Part shown: positions 33,771-41,990 of the stretch, in pieces
Layout: every line of letters begins with the position of its first letter
Numbering within the stretch: the stretch's first letter is position 1
NCBI RefSeq assembly: GCF_013367775.1
Contig: NZ_CP055157.1
Location: forward strand, 2,621,001 to 2,685,000
DNA length: 64,000 bases
Direction of reading: 5' to 3'
From: Microbulbifer sp. YPW1
GTDB lineage: Bacteria > Pseudomonadota > Gammaproteobacteria > Pseudomonadales > Cellvibrionaceae
The notes under the pieces: model-generated
What the model was told of the DNA's origin: nothing
Database searches by the model: none
The model's input: the letters and a program-made list of their open reading frames with translations, nothing else
Translations under genes and position numbers: made by a program

Positions 33771-35065
33771 TGAAAAAAACAGTCTCACTTCTCTTTGCCA
33801 CACTGCTTGGCTGTGTGCTGGCGGTTTCCGCTCAGGCACAGTTAGTAGTTGAAATTGACGACGGTACCGACAACCCTACGCCGGTAGCGGTAGTGCCATT
33901 TGACTGGTCCGGCAGCGGAGTGCTCCCGGAAGATGTGGCCGAAATTGTATCTGCCGATCTGCGTCGCAGCGGCCTGATCGCGCCGATCCCCCGTGCTGAC
34001 ATGCTCTCGTTCCCTAAAACCCCGGAAGAGGTGAGCTTTCGGGATTGGCGGATACTGGGTGCCGAATATGTGGTGACCGGTCGGATGCAGCCGCAGGCGA
34101 GTGGTTATCTGCTGAGCTTTGACCTGGTGAACATCTTCGGTCAGCGCAAGGTGTTTACCAAGCAGGTCACCGGGGGCGCGCAGCAGCTGCGGGATATCGC
34201 ACACCGGGCGGCAGATGAAATTTTTGAGGCCATCACCGGTATCCGCGGCGCTTTCGGCACCCAGATGGTGTACGTACAGGAAACCCAGCGCGGCGGTCAG
34301 CCCAGCTATGCGCTGATGCTGTCGGATATCGACGGCGCTCGCGCCCGCCAGATCCGTCGTTTCAGTGCGCCGGTGATGTCCCCGAGCTGGTCGCCGAATG
34401 GTCAGGAAGTGGCCTATGTGTCATTTGAGACAGGTCGTCCGGCGATCTTTCGCGAGAACCTGCGCACCGGTGCGCGCCAGCAGCTGACCAACTTCAAGGG
34501 GCTGAACAGCTCGCCTACCTGGTCTCCGGATGGTTCCAAGCTCGCCATGGTGCTGTCTAAAGATGGCAATCCTGAGATCTATGTCCTTGACTTGGCTACC
34601 GGCAGGTTCACCCGGATGACCCGCCACTTCTCCATCGATACCGAGCCGAACTGGATGCCGGATGGCAAATCACTGGTTTTCACTTCCGATAGGGGAGGTA
34701 AGCCACAAATTTACCAATTGACTCTTGCCACGGGTCAAGTCGACCGCTTAACCTTCGATGGCGACTACAACGCGCGTCCGCGGGTTTCCCCCGATGGCAA
34801 AACGCTGGTAATGGTGCATCGTAGCAGGGGGGTGTTTACCATCGCTACGATGGATATCGTTTCCGGCAGAATGCGTGTTCTTACGGAGACGCGCCTGGAC
34901 GAATCCCCAAGCATTGCGCCCAACGGCGCGATGCTGATGTACGCCACCAAGCGGGGGAGCAAGGGTATTCTAGCTGCGGTGTCGCTGGATGCCGGGGTGA
35001 AATACAGCCTGCCTTCTCAGCAGGGAGATGTCCGCGAGCCGGCGTGGTCGCCTTACTTTGATTGA
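33767..35065 (+). CDS. tolB: Tol-Pal periplasmic beta-propeller protein TolB
   Basis: A 432-residue periplasmic protein. A signal peptide (MKKTVSLLFATLLGCVLAVSAQA) is followed by an N-terminal alpha/beta domain (to about 160) and a six-bladed WD40-like propeller. The propeller blades show repeated SPSWSPNG, SPTWSPDG, EPNWMPDG and RPRVSPDG motifs. TolB cycles between TolA and Pal to relocate Pal at the septum. The start overlaps the tolA stop (ATGATG at 33767-33772), so translation is coupled. A 9-bp stem-loop follows the stop at 35075-35100. Confidence 0.96.
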   Translation: MMKKTVSLLFATLLGCVLAVSAQAQLVVEIDDGTDNPTPVAVVPFDWSGSGVLPEDVAEIVSADLRRSGLIAPIPRADMLSFPKTPEEVSFRDWRILGAEYVVTGRMQPQASGYLLSFDLVNIFGQRKVFTKQVTGGAQQLRDIAHRAADEIFEAITGIRGAFGTQMVYVQETQRGGQPSYALMLSDIDGARARQIRRFSAPVMSPSWSPNGQEVAYVSFETGRPAIFRENLRTGARQQLTNFKGLNSSPTWSPDGSKLAMVLSKDGNPEIYVLDLATGRFTRMTRHFSIDTEPNWMPDGKSLVFTSDRGGKPQIYQLTLATGQVDRLTFDGDYNARPRVSPDGKTLVMVHRSRGVFTIATMDIVSGRMRVLTETRLDESPSIAPNGAMLMYATKRGSKGILAAVSLDAGVKYSLPSQQGDVREPAWSPYFD

Positions 35066-35074
35066 TGCAGTACC

Positions 35075-35100
35075 TCGCGCAATCACATTTAATTGCGCGA
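35075..35100 (+). other. Stem-loop between tolB and pal
   Basis: TCGCGCAAT (35075-35083) and ATTGCGCGA (35092-35100) form a perfect 9-bp stem with an 8-base loop, 10 bp after the tolB stop. No T-run follows. It may act as an mRNA processing or stability site that allows higher Pal output than TolB. Confidence 0.55.
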
Positions 35101-35199
35101 TGTGTGAGATCAAACAAATAAGAAAAAGTCGAACCCTGATTTAATACTGGGTTTGGAAGTCTTACAGGATTTTTCGATAACACTAAAGCGGAGTTGTTT

Positions 35200-35679
35200 A
35201 TGTTCAAATCAGTAAAAACCGGCCTTGGCCTGGCTTGCGTACTGGCAGTAATGGCTGGTTGTTCCAGCACCGATACCGAAGACACTGGCAATGCCATGGT
35301 CGACACCACTCCTCCCCCGGTAGTTGAAGAAACTCCGGTACAGGAAGTTGCAGTTCCTCTGGACAACGTCGTTTACTTCGACTTCGACCAGAGCCTGCTG
35401 AAGCCTTCTACCCGTGAGCTGCTGATCAAGCACGCGGATCGTATGCGCGCCGCTACCACCGGCACCGTACGTCTGGAAGGTCACGCTGACGAACTGGGCA
35501 CCCGTGAATACAACCTGGCTCTGGGTGAGCGTCGTGCCAACGCCGTTCGCGATTTCCTGGTACTGCAAGGCGTGAACGCTGCAAACCTGGAAGTGATCAG
35601 CTACGGTGAAGAGCGTCCTGCTCAGGAAGGCTCCAGCGAGAGCGCCCGTGCAATGAACCGTCGCGTGGTAATCAACTAA
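35200..35679 (+). CDS. pal: Peptidoglycan-associated lipoprotein Pal
   Basis: A 159-residue outer-membrane lipoprotein. The lipobox VMAGC places the lipidated cysteine at residue 21. A Pro/Thr-rich linker precedes the OmpA-like domain (about 55-159) with VYFDFDQSLLKP, GHADELGTREYNLALGERRA and the D and R that bind meso-diaminopimelate. It anchors the outer membrane to the wall and moves to the division site via TolB. ATG 35200 follows GGAG by about 7 nt. A 134-bp gap with a stem-loop separates it from tolB. Confidence 0.96.
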   Translation: MFKSVKTGLGLACVLAVMAGCSSTDTEDTGNAMVDTTPPPVVEETPVQEVAVPLDNVVYFDFDQSLLKPSTRELLIKHADRMRAATTGTVRLEGHADELGTREYNLALGERRANAVRDFLVLQGVNAANLEVISYGEERPAQEGSSESARAMNRRVVIN

Positions 35680-35694
35680 TCTGGAAGTAGACAA

Positions 35695-36525
35695 TTGTCT
35701 TTTTTGATTAGAAGTATCGCGGTAGCCGCAGCCTTTATGGCTGCGGCTTCGCCCGTTTTAGCGCAGGCCCCGGTTGTCGACCTGTCCGGTAGTGGCAGTG
35801 TTAACCAGGGGAGTGCAACCCCGCCCCCGCCCAGTTATCCACAGTTGGCCAGCCGGACCGAAGCCTCGGCCGGGCGCCTGCAGGCGAATCCGCAGGCCGA
35901 AGCCTACTACCAGATGCAGGTATTGCAGCAGGAAGTACAGGAACTGCGTGGAGCGGTGGAAGAGTTGAAGCACGAGGTCAAGCGGTTGCGGCAGCAGCGC
36001 ACCGAAGATTACATGGACCTCGATCGCCGTATTTCCAAGCTGACTGGCGACACCCCAGCGAGCGACGCACCAGACAGCGGTGATGCCGGTAGTATTGCTC
36101 CGGGTACCCGGCAGCCGGCTGCCAATGGCAGCGACAGCGCGCCGGTCGCCAGTGAGAGCGAGCGGGATCGCTATCAGGCGAGCTTCGGTCTCGCCCGCAG
36201 CGGTGATTACGCCGGAGCCAGCAAGGCGTTCAAGAGCCTGCTGGACGATTACCCCAATGGCCAGTACGCCCCCAATGCCAACTACTGGCTTGGTGAGATT
36301 GCGCTGGTTCAGGGTAATGTGGAAGAAGCCCGCACCTGGTTTGTGGCATTGCTGGATGGTTACCCCAACTCCAGCAAGGTCTGGGATGGTCGCTACAAGC
36401 TCGGTACCGTTTATCATCAGCTGGGTGACGATGCCAAGGCCAAAGAGTTGCTAGAGCAGGTCGCTGCAAGCGATGCGCGCGCCTCCGGACTGGCAAAACA
36501 GTACCTGCAGGAGAACTTCCAGTAA
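35695..36525 (+). CDS. cpoB: Cell-division coordinator CpoB (YbgF)
   Basis: A 276-residue periplasmic protein starting at TTG 35695, with GGAAG 7-8 nt upstream. A signal peptide ends near PVLAQ. The coiled-coil trimerisation segment is at about 60-115 (QMQVLQQEVQELRGAVEEL), then a Ser/Gly/Pro linker, then TPR repeats at about 155-276 (NYWLGEIALVQG; RYKLGTVYHQLG). CpoB links Tol activity to peptidoglycan synthesis by PBP1B-LpoB in E. coli. It ends the tol gene set and is followed by a terminator at 36614-36646. Confidence 0.94.
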   Translation: MSFLIRSIAVAAAFMAAASPVLAQAPVVDLSGSGSVNQGSATPPPPSYPQLASRTEASAGRLQANPQAEAYYQMQVLQQEVQELRGAVEELKHEVKRLRQQRTEDYMDLDRRISKLTGDTPASDAPDSGDAGSIAPGTRQPAANGSDSAPVASESERDRYQASFGLARSGDYAGASKAFKSLLDDYPNGQYAPNANYWLGEIALVQGNVEEARTWFVALLDGYPNSSKVWDGRYKLGTVYHQLGDDAKAKELLEQVAASDARASGLAKQYLQENFQ

Positions 36526-36613
36526 GGAATTGGCTGGGTTTCTCTGCGCGTGCAGCCTGAGGGCTGCGTTGCCGGGGTGCTGGTTTTGTGACCAAAAAAA
36601 CTCTATGATCCCG

Positions 36614-36646
36614 CGCCCGGGTGGCATTGGCCTCCCGGGCGTTTTT
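36614..36646 (+). terminator. Rho-independent terminator of the tol-pal operon
   Basis: CGCCCGGG (36614-36621) pairs with CCCGGGCG (36634-36641), and TTTTT follows at 36642-36646. It is about 90 bp past cpoB and 60 bp before queE. Confidence 0.88.
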
Positions 36647-36708
36647 ATTTGTGGCGCGGGGCTCTGGCACTGCGCCGTAGCGGCCGAGAGCATCAGCAAC
36701 AGCGAATT

Positions 36709-37395
36709 ATGGGCGAGATACACACACAGCCACCGGCAGTCGACTTGACTGAAGAGTCCCTCCGGATCAGTGAACTTTTCTATTCCCTGCAGGGAGAGGC
36801 GCGGGATTCCGGGCTGCCTACGGTGTTTGTGCGCCTGACGGGCTGCCCGCTGCGCTGTACCTATTGCGATTCAGAGTACGCTTTTTATGGTGGCGAGCGC
36901 ATGACGCTGGCGGAGATTTTGCAGAAGGTGCAGAGTTATCCGGCGCGCCATGTGTGTGTGACCGGTGGCGAGCCGCTTGCGCAGCCCAATTGCCTGCCGC
37001 TGTTGCAGGCGCTGTGTGACGCCGGTTACCGGGTATCTCTGGAAACCAGTGGCGCCATGCCGGTAGACGCGGTGGATACGCGGGTATCGCGGGTCGTCGA
37101 CCTGAAGACCCCGGCCTCTGGTGAACAGGCGCGCAACCGTATGGAGAATATTCCGTTGCTGGGCGCCAACGACCAGATCAAGTTTGTTATCTGTGACCGT
37201 GCGGATTACGAGTGGGCCAGGTTTACCCTGGACCAGTACCAGCTTGTCGATCGGGTGGGCGAAGTGCTTTTCTCTCCCAGTTACGAACAGCTGCCGGCGC
37301 GGCAGCTGGCGGAGTGGATTCTGGAAGACGGCCTGCCGGTGCGTATGCAGATGCAGCTGCACAAACTGCTGTGGGGGGACATTCCCGGCGTTTGA
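36709..37395 (+). CDS. queE: 7-carboxy-7-deazaguanine synthase QueE
   Basis: A 228-residue radical-SAM enzyme that turns 6-carboxytetrahydropterin into 7-carboxy-7-deazaguanine on the path to queuosine. The cluster motif is CPLRCTYC with cysteines at 46, 50 and 53, CX3CX2C as usual. VTGGEPLAQP follows and binds SAM. ATG 36709 (MGEIHTQPPAV) is used; the longer frame from 36649 overlaps the terminator region. It is followed at 57 bp by queC. Normal length for the group. Confidence 0.94.
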   Translation: MGEIHTQPPAVDLTEESLRISELFYSLQGEARDSGLPTVFVRLTGCPLRCTYCDSEYAFYGGERMTLAEILQKVQSYPARHVCVTGGEPLAQPNCLPLLQALCDAGYRVSLETSGAMPVDAVDTRVSRVVDLKTPASGEQARNRMENIPLLGANDQIKFVICDRADYEWARFTLDQYQLVDRVGEVLFSPSYEQLPARQLAEWILEDGLPVRMQMQLHKLLWGDIPGV

Positions 37396-37452
37396 TGGAT
37401 ACCGGTCAGTCCATGTGCGGCAAGCGAATTCGAATTGAGAGCGGGGTGAAAA

Positions 37453-38127
37453 ATGGTTGATAAAAAAGCGGTAGTTTTACTGTCCGGTGGTCTCGATTCG
37501 GCCACCGTTCTGGCGATGGCGCGCAATGAGGGCTACCAGTGCTATGCCCTCGGGTTCGACTACGGTCAGCGCAGCAGTGCAGAGCTGATGGCTGCGCAGC
37601 GGGTGGCAGCCGATCTGGACGCCCGCGAGCACAAGGTGGTCAAACTGGACCTGCGGGTCATCGGTGGCTCGGCGCTGACCGATGACAGTATCGATGTGCC
37701 GGAAGAGGAGACTTCCGGCATTCCGGTCACTTATGTGCCAGCGCGCAACACTGTTTTCCTGTCCATCGCCCTGGGTTGGGCCGAAGTACTCGGCGCGCAG
37801 GATATTTTTGTGGGTGTGAATGCGGTTGACTACTCTGGTTACCCGGATTGTCGCCCGGAATATATCGAGGCATTCGAGAAGATGGCCAACCTGGCCACCC
37901 GCGCCGGGGTCGAGGGCAACAAGCTCTCCATCCACGCACCGCTGATGAAAATGAGCAAGGCCGATATCGTAAAGCGCGGTACCGAGCTGGGTGTGGATTA
38001 CAGCCTGACGGTCAGCTGCTACCAAGCCCAGACCAATGGCGCCGCATGCGGCCGTTGCGACAGCTGCCGCCTGCGCGCAGCCGGCTTTGCCGAGGCGGGA
38101 CTGGCGGATCCGACCGTGTACGCCTGA
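37453..38127 (+). CDS. queC: 7-cyano-7-deazaguanine synthase QueC
   Basis: A 224-residue ATP-dependent enzyme that converts 7-carboxy-7-deazaguanine to preQ0 using ammonia. The PP-loop motif SGGLDSATV is at 11-19. The structural zinc is bound by C189, C199, C202 and C205 in [17 protein letters not shown]. With queE it forms a two-gene queuosine module upstream of the tRNA-Lys genes. Note that the modified tRNAs are Tyr, His, Asn and Asp, so the tRNA-Lys neighbours are positional only. Confidence 0.95.
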   Translation: MVDKKAVVLLSGGLDSATVLAMARNEGYQCYALGFDYGQRSSAELMAAQRVAADLDAREHKVVKLDLRVIGGSALTDDSIDVPEEETSGIPVTYVPARNTVFLSIALGWAEVLGAQDIFVGVNAVDYSGYPDCRPEYIEAFEKMANLATRAGVEGNKLSIHAPLMKMSKADIVKRGTELGVDYSLTVSCYQAQTNGAACGRCDSCRLRAAGFAEAGLADPTVYA

Positions 38128-38252
38128 GGTTTTTCAAGGTCTCAGGTGGGGGCTCCTAACCCCTTATATTTGTTGGAAATTTTTTTGTAATCGGGTCTTG
38201 TGTTTTCGGATTAGATCCGTAAGATACGCAGCTCCTCAGGTTGAGGGGTCAA

Positions 38253-38328
38253 GGGTCGTTAGCTCAGTTGGTAGAGCAGTTGGCTTTTAACCAATTGGTC
38301 GCTGGTTCGAATCCAGCACGACCCACCA
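38253..38328 (+). tRNA. tRNA-Lys (anticodon TTT), copy 1
   Basis: A 76-base cloverleaf. GGGTCGT pairs with ACGACCC, the anticodon loop reads CTTTTAA with TTT at 38286-38288, the T-arm is GCTGG-TTCGAAT-CCAGC, and the 3' CCA is encoded (38326-38328). It is identical base for base to copy 2. Confidence 0.97.
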
Positions 38329-38343
38329 TCTTCCCTCCTGTTG

Positions 38344-38373
38344 CCGGCTTTCCGATTGTTCCAATCGAGCCGG
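38344..38373 (+). other. Stem-loop between the two tRNA-Lys genes
   Basis: CCGGCT (38344-38349) pairs with AGCCGG (38368-38373) and CGATTG (38353-38358) with CAATCG (38362-38367), leaving a 3-base bulge and a 3-base loop. No T-run follows. It may guide processing of the dimeric tRNA transcript. Confidence 0.5.
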
Positions 38374-38468
38374 GAACCACTAAAAAAACTCGCCGCAAGT
38401 CGGGTTATACAAGTAGTTAGCCAGGACCAAATGATGTTTGATCGTCATAAAGTCCCAGGCAATCTTAA

Positions 38469-38544
38469 GGGTCGTTAGCTCAGTTGGTAGAGCAGTTGGC
38501 TTTTAACCAATTGGTCGCTGGTTCGAATCCAGCACGACCCACCA
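38469..38544 (+). tRNA. tRNA-Lys (anticodon TTT), copy 2
   Basis: Second exact copy of the 76-base gene with encoded CCA, 140 bp downstream of the first, anticodon TTT at 38502-38504. The preceding AAG and following AT are also shared; beyond that the flanks differ, so duplication covered little more than the tRNA itself. Confidence 0.97.
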
Positions 38545-38702
38545 TTTCCTCAAGATTCCCCTAGAACTATTTCTTCCGGCTTTTCGGCCCGGGCGCTTTG
38601 CGACGTTAATATTCCTTTTGTGACCCACCCATGGGCCTGAAAATCGGCGAATTTGTCCCGAATCGGTATAATGCCGCCTTTTTCCGGCAGTATCAGAGAC
38701 TC

Positions 38703-39779
38703 ATGACAGACAGCAGCGAAAAAATTGCCACCAGCCCGGCGCCCAACGCCATCGATGCGCGCGACTTTATCCAGGATCATCTGGCGCATCCCGCTATGCA
38801 CCAGTACAGCGAAGAGGAGCTGAACCTCTGGCGCGAGCGCATCAAGCGCCTGTTGAAAGAGCAGAATGCGGTGCTGGTAGCCCATTACTACACCGACCCG
38901 CTGATTCAGCAGCTGGCGGAAGAAACCGGTGGTTGCGTGTCCGATTCCCTGGAAATGGCCCGCTTCGGCGCCCAGCATCAGGCGGATACCCTGATTGTCG
39001 CCGGTGTGAAGTTCATGGGGGAAACCGCCAAGATCCTCACGCCCAACAAGCGTGTGCTGATGCCGACGCTCGAGGCGACCTGCTCCCTGGATCTGGGCTG
39101 TCCCATCGAAGAATTTTCTGCGTTCTGTGACCAGCACTCCGATCGCACGGTGGTGGTGTATGCCAATACCTCGGCGGCGGTAAAAGCCCGTGCGGACTGG
39201 GTGGTGACTTCCAGTATCGCGCTGGATGTGGTGGATTACCTGGATTCCCAGGGAGAGAAAATCCTGTGGGCGCCGGACAAGCACCTGGGCAGCTACGTAC
39301 AGAAGCAGACCGGGGCGGATGTACTGCTTTGGGACGGTGCCTGTATCGTGCACGAGGAGTTCAAGGCCAAAGGTGTGGCGGATCTGAAGGCGCTGTATCC
39401 GGACGCGCTGGTGCTGGTACACCCTGAATCGCCGGCGGCGGTTGTGGAGCTGGCGGATGTGGTGGGTTCCACCTCCCAGATCATCAATGCGGCCAAAACC
39501 CGCCCCAACAAGCAGTTTATCGTGGCAACAGACCAGGGCATCTTCTACAAGATGCAGCAGCAGTGCCCGGACAAAGAGCTGATCGTTGCTCCGACCGCCG
39601 GTTCCGGCGCTACCTGTCGCAGCTGCGCCAACTGTCCGTGGATGGCGATGAACTCGCTGGAGAACCTGTGCGGGGTCCTGGAGCGGGGCGACAATGAGAT
39701 CTTGGTAGATCCGGAGCTCGGCAAGCGCGCCATGATGCCCCTGCAGCGGATGCTGGATTTCCGCAAGCCGTTGGATTGA
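38703..39779 (+). CDS. nadA: Quinolinate synthase NadA
   Basis: A 358-residue [4Fe-4S] enzyme that condenses iminoaspartate with dihydroxyacetone phosphate to quinolinate in NAD synthesis. Conserved cysteines appear in [19 protein letters not shown] and the C-terminal CRSCANC (305, 308, 311). [13 protein letters not shown] and HPESP are further family blocks. ATG 38703 (MTDSSEKIA) is preferred over an upstream frame to 38631; a TATAAT at 38667-38672 lies just ahead, with no good -35. The order tRNA-Lys, nadA, bepA, tusA-like also occurs in Pseudomonas. Confidence 0.95.
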   Translation: MTDSSEKIATSPAPNAIDARDFIQDHLAHPAMHQYSEEELNLWRERIKRLLKEQNAVLVAHYYTDPLIQQLAEETGGCVSDSLEMARFGAQHQADTLIVAGVKFMGETAKILTPNKRVLMPTLEATCSLDLGCPIEEFSAFCDQHSDRTVVVYANTSAAVKARADWVVTSSIALDVVDYLDSQGEKILWAPDKHLGSYVQKQTGADVLLWDGACIVHEEFKAKGVADLKALYPDALVLVHPESPAAVVELADVVGSTSQIINAAKTRPNKQFIVATDQGIFYKMQQQCPDKELIVAPTAGSGATCRSCANCPWMAMNSLENLCGVLERGDNEILVDPELGKRAMMPLQRMLDFRKPLD

Positions 39780-39820
39780 TGGCTTTCGCAGTAAGTGCGA
39801 TGAATTGAAGGTGAAGTGAC

Positions 39821-39910
39821 GGGAATTCGTTTTCGAAAGCGTCGGCGACAGGGACGTCGCCGACGCAGCGTACAGGGATGTATCTACAGCGGTTTCGAAA
39901 ACAAATTCCC
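39821..39910 (+). repeat. Composite nested-hairpin repeat, copy C
   Basis: Outer arms 39821-39838 and 39893-39910 match over 18 bp with one G-T-compatible mismatch. Inside lies GCGTCGGCGAC-AGGGAC-GTCGCCGACGC (39839-39866), a perfect 11-bp hairpin, then AGCGTACAGGGATGTATC and TACAGCGG. The AGGGAC loop and TACAGGGATGTAT word are the same as in copy B, while every stem sequence differs. It lies between the convergent genes nadA and bepA. Confidence 0.85.
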
Positions 39911-39961
39911 GGCGGTTTACCGCCACCGGGCAGGATTAAAACCACTTTCTGAATAGCTTGC

Positions 39962-41467
39962 TTAAAGCTCCTTCGCTTTCTCCTGCATCTTGATCACATC
40001 CTTCATGCGCTGCTCCAGAATGGCGTGGGTCTGGTAGTCATTCTTGGCCAGACGCACCCCGTGGCGCAGGTGCTGGAGTGCCTTGTCAAATACTCCGTTC
40101 AGGATGTAGTACTCCGCGCGCGCCTCGTGCACACCGACAATGTCCCCGGCCAGGCCGTGGGTTTCCGCGAGCAGGTACCACACTGCAGGATCCTTGCGGC
40201 GTACCCGGCTGTGCTTCTTCAGGATGCGCTCGGCGGCCAGGTAATTGCCCGCCTTGAAGTGCGCATTGGCCAGACCCATGATCAGCGCGTGGTTTTTCGG
40301 GCTCTTGTCCACCGCCCGTTGCAGCCGCTTGGTCGCGCTGTTGTAATCCTGGCGCACCAGATCGATATCCGCGCGCGCGAGGATAAATGCATCCTTGTCC
40401 GGGTCCTTGTCCAGAAGCGGCTGCAGGGTATCCAGCGCCGTGTCCGGTTTGCCGGCGGAGGTCTGGGCCAGGGCCAGGCCGTAGCGCGCCGCATCCTCGT
40501 TGTCATTGATGCCGCGCAGCTCCGCCTGGAAACGCTTCACCGCCTGTTGTGGCGTGGCCTCCGCATTTACCCGGATACGCGCGCGCATCAGGTGGTATTC
40601 GCGGCTGTCGCGCAGGGGGATCTTCTCCATGCGATTGGCGCGCAGCTTGGCATCCGCTATCCGCTTTTCGGTCACCGGGTGGGTAAGCAGGAACTCCGGT
40701 GGGCGGCGGTAGTAGCGGGTGGCCTTGAGCATCTGCTCAAACATCTCACCGGCGGCCTGTGGGTTCATGCCGGCCTTGGCCAGGGTCTCGATGCCCACCC
40801 GGTCTGCTTCCTGCTCATTCTGGCGGGAGAAGCGCAGCTGGTTGTCGAGGGCGGCGGCCTGGGTGGCAGTCATCGCTGCAATACCCGCATCGCCACCGGC
40901 GGTGGCGGCGAGTACCAGCGCGCCGAGCATGCCGGCCAGGGTCGGGATGGTGCTGTTGCGCTGGGCTTCCAGGGAGCGGGCGTAGTGACGCTGGCTCAAG
41001 TGGGCGAGTTCGTGGGCGAGGACCGAGGAAAATTGATCCTCGTTCTCGGCAAACAGGAACAGGCCCGTGTGCACACCGACCACGCCGCCGGGCACCGCAA
41101 AGGCGTTCATGGTGTCATTGTTGACCACCACAACATCGAGGTTCTTGTCTTCCAGGGGGCTGTATTCGGCGAGGGACTTGAGGGAGTTTTCCACATACTG
41201 CTGCAGCAGTGCATCGCTGGAAGTGCGCACCTGACTGCGGAACATGCGCAGCCACATTTCGCCCAGCTCATTTTCCCGCGCGCGGGATACCAGCCCGCTG
41301 CTGGTGTCCCCCAGCTGCGGCAGCTGGATATGATGGTCGTCCTGGGCCGTGGCCGCGATAGGACTGGCGCCAAGCAGCAGTCCGGCGGCTACGCCGGTGG
41401 CACCCCGGCAAAGTCGCTGCCAGCAGCGGTTCCAGGGTCGGCTGAATGTTGTAAGGATCTCGGTCAT
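39962..41467 (-). CDS. bepA: Periplasmic M48 metalloprotease/chaperone BepA (YfgC)
   Basis: A 501-residue exported zinc protease. A signal sequence lies in the first about 42 residues (RGATGVAAGLLLGASPIAATA). HELAH at 152-156 provides two zinc ligands and the catalytic Glu, and NEQEADRVG the third ligand. The second half (about 300-500) is a TPR array. BepA helps assemble or degrade LptD and other outer-membrane proteins at the BAM complex. ATG 41467 is preferred; the frame runs on to 41578 but without a signal-like start. It is divergent from the tusA-like gene and convergent with nadA across repeat C. Confidence 0.92.
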   Translation of the reverse strand: MTEILTTFSRPWNRCWQRLCRGATGVAAGLLLGASPIAATAQDDHHIQLPQLGDTSSGLVSRARENELGEMWLRMFRSQVRTSSDALLQQYVENSLKSLAEYSPLEDKNLDVVVVNNDTMNAFAVPGGVVGVHTGLFLFAENEDQFSSVLAHELAHLSQRHYARSLEAQRNSTIPTLAGMLGALVLAATAGGDAGIAAMTATQAAALDNQLRFSRQNEQEADRVGIETLAKAGMNPQAAGEMFEQMLKATRYYRRPPEFLLTHPVTEKRIADAKLRANRMEKIPLRDSREYHLMRARIRVNAEATPQQAVKRFQAELRGINDNEDAARYGLALAQTSAGKPDTALDTLQPLLDKDPDKDAFILARADIDLVRQDYNSATKRLQRAVDKSPKNHALIMGLANAHFKAGNYLAAERILKKHSRVRRKDPAVWYLLAETHGLAGDIVGVHEARAEYYILNGVFDKALQHLRHGVRLAKNDYQTHAILEQRMKDVIKMQEKAKEL

Positions 41468-41633
41468 ATTCTCTACTGCGCCTGCCGGTTTGCCTACCGC
41501 TAACACTATACGTGTCCCTGTGAGACTGTCGAGGTTTTGATCAGCTTCGCGGGAAAAGGTTCTATTGATATGACCCATTGACCGGAGTGCGCCGTTATAA
41601 TTCGCGGCATTAACGGTTCTTTACCGCAGTTTT

Positions 41634-41927
41634 ATGACCGATACGCCAAACAAAGCCACAGATTCCCCCGAATTAGATTGGGAGGCTGCCTATAGGGTAG
41701 ATGCCCGGGGCCTGCCCTGCCCACAGCCCCTGCTGGCAATGCGTCGAGCCCTGAAGCAGCTGGCGCCAGGTGCACTGCTCCATCTGGTGGCCACCGATCC
41801 GTCATCCCAGCGGGATGTTCGCAGCTTTTGTACGCTCAGTGGTGTACCTTTGCTGCGGGCAGAGACCCGGGAAGGGGAGTTCCACTACTGGCTGCAATGT
41901 GTAGCCGGTGGGATAAGAAAACCATAA
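41634..41927 (+). CDS. TusA/SirA-family sulfur-carrier protein
   Basis: A 97-residue protein of the TusA fold. The conserved CPxP is DARGLPCPQPLL with the persulfide-bearing cysteine at 29. An N-terminal extension of about 20 residues exceeds E. coli TusA (81). The locus matches the Pseudomonas aeruginosa order nadA, bepA (PA1005), PA1006, where PA1006 is a TusA-like protein affecting molybdenum cofactor use and nitrate respiration. That makes a sulfur-carrier role for Moco or another thio-cofactor at least as likely as tRNA thiolation. Divergent from bepA, 63 bp before perM. Confidence 0.85.
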   Translation: MTDTPNKATDSPELDWEAAYRVDARGLPCPQPLLAMRRALKQLAPGALLHLVATDPSSQRDVRSFCTLSGVPLLRAETREGEFHYWLQCVAGGIRKP

Positions 41928-41990
41928 ACACACCGTCAAGACGACCGGCAGAGCCGTCGGCAAAGCAAAAGTCTCGAGAGATCAGTATTT

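Noticed and set aside
38667..38672. TATAAT before nadA as a promoter
   Set aside because: No acceptable -35 hexamer at 16-18 bp; mentioned only under nadA.
40025..41503. 492-codon plus-strand open frame inside bepA
   Set aside because: Antisense shadow of the protease gene, whose HELAH and TPR motifs are clear on the minus strand.
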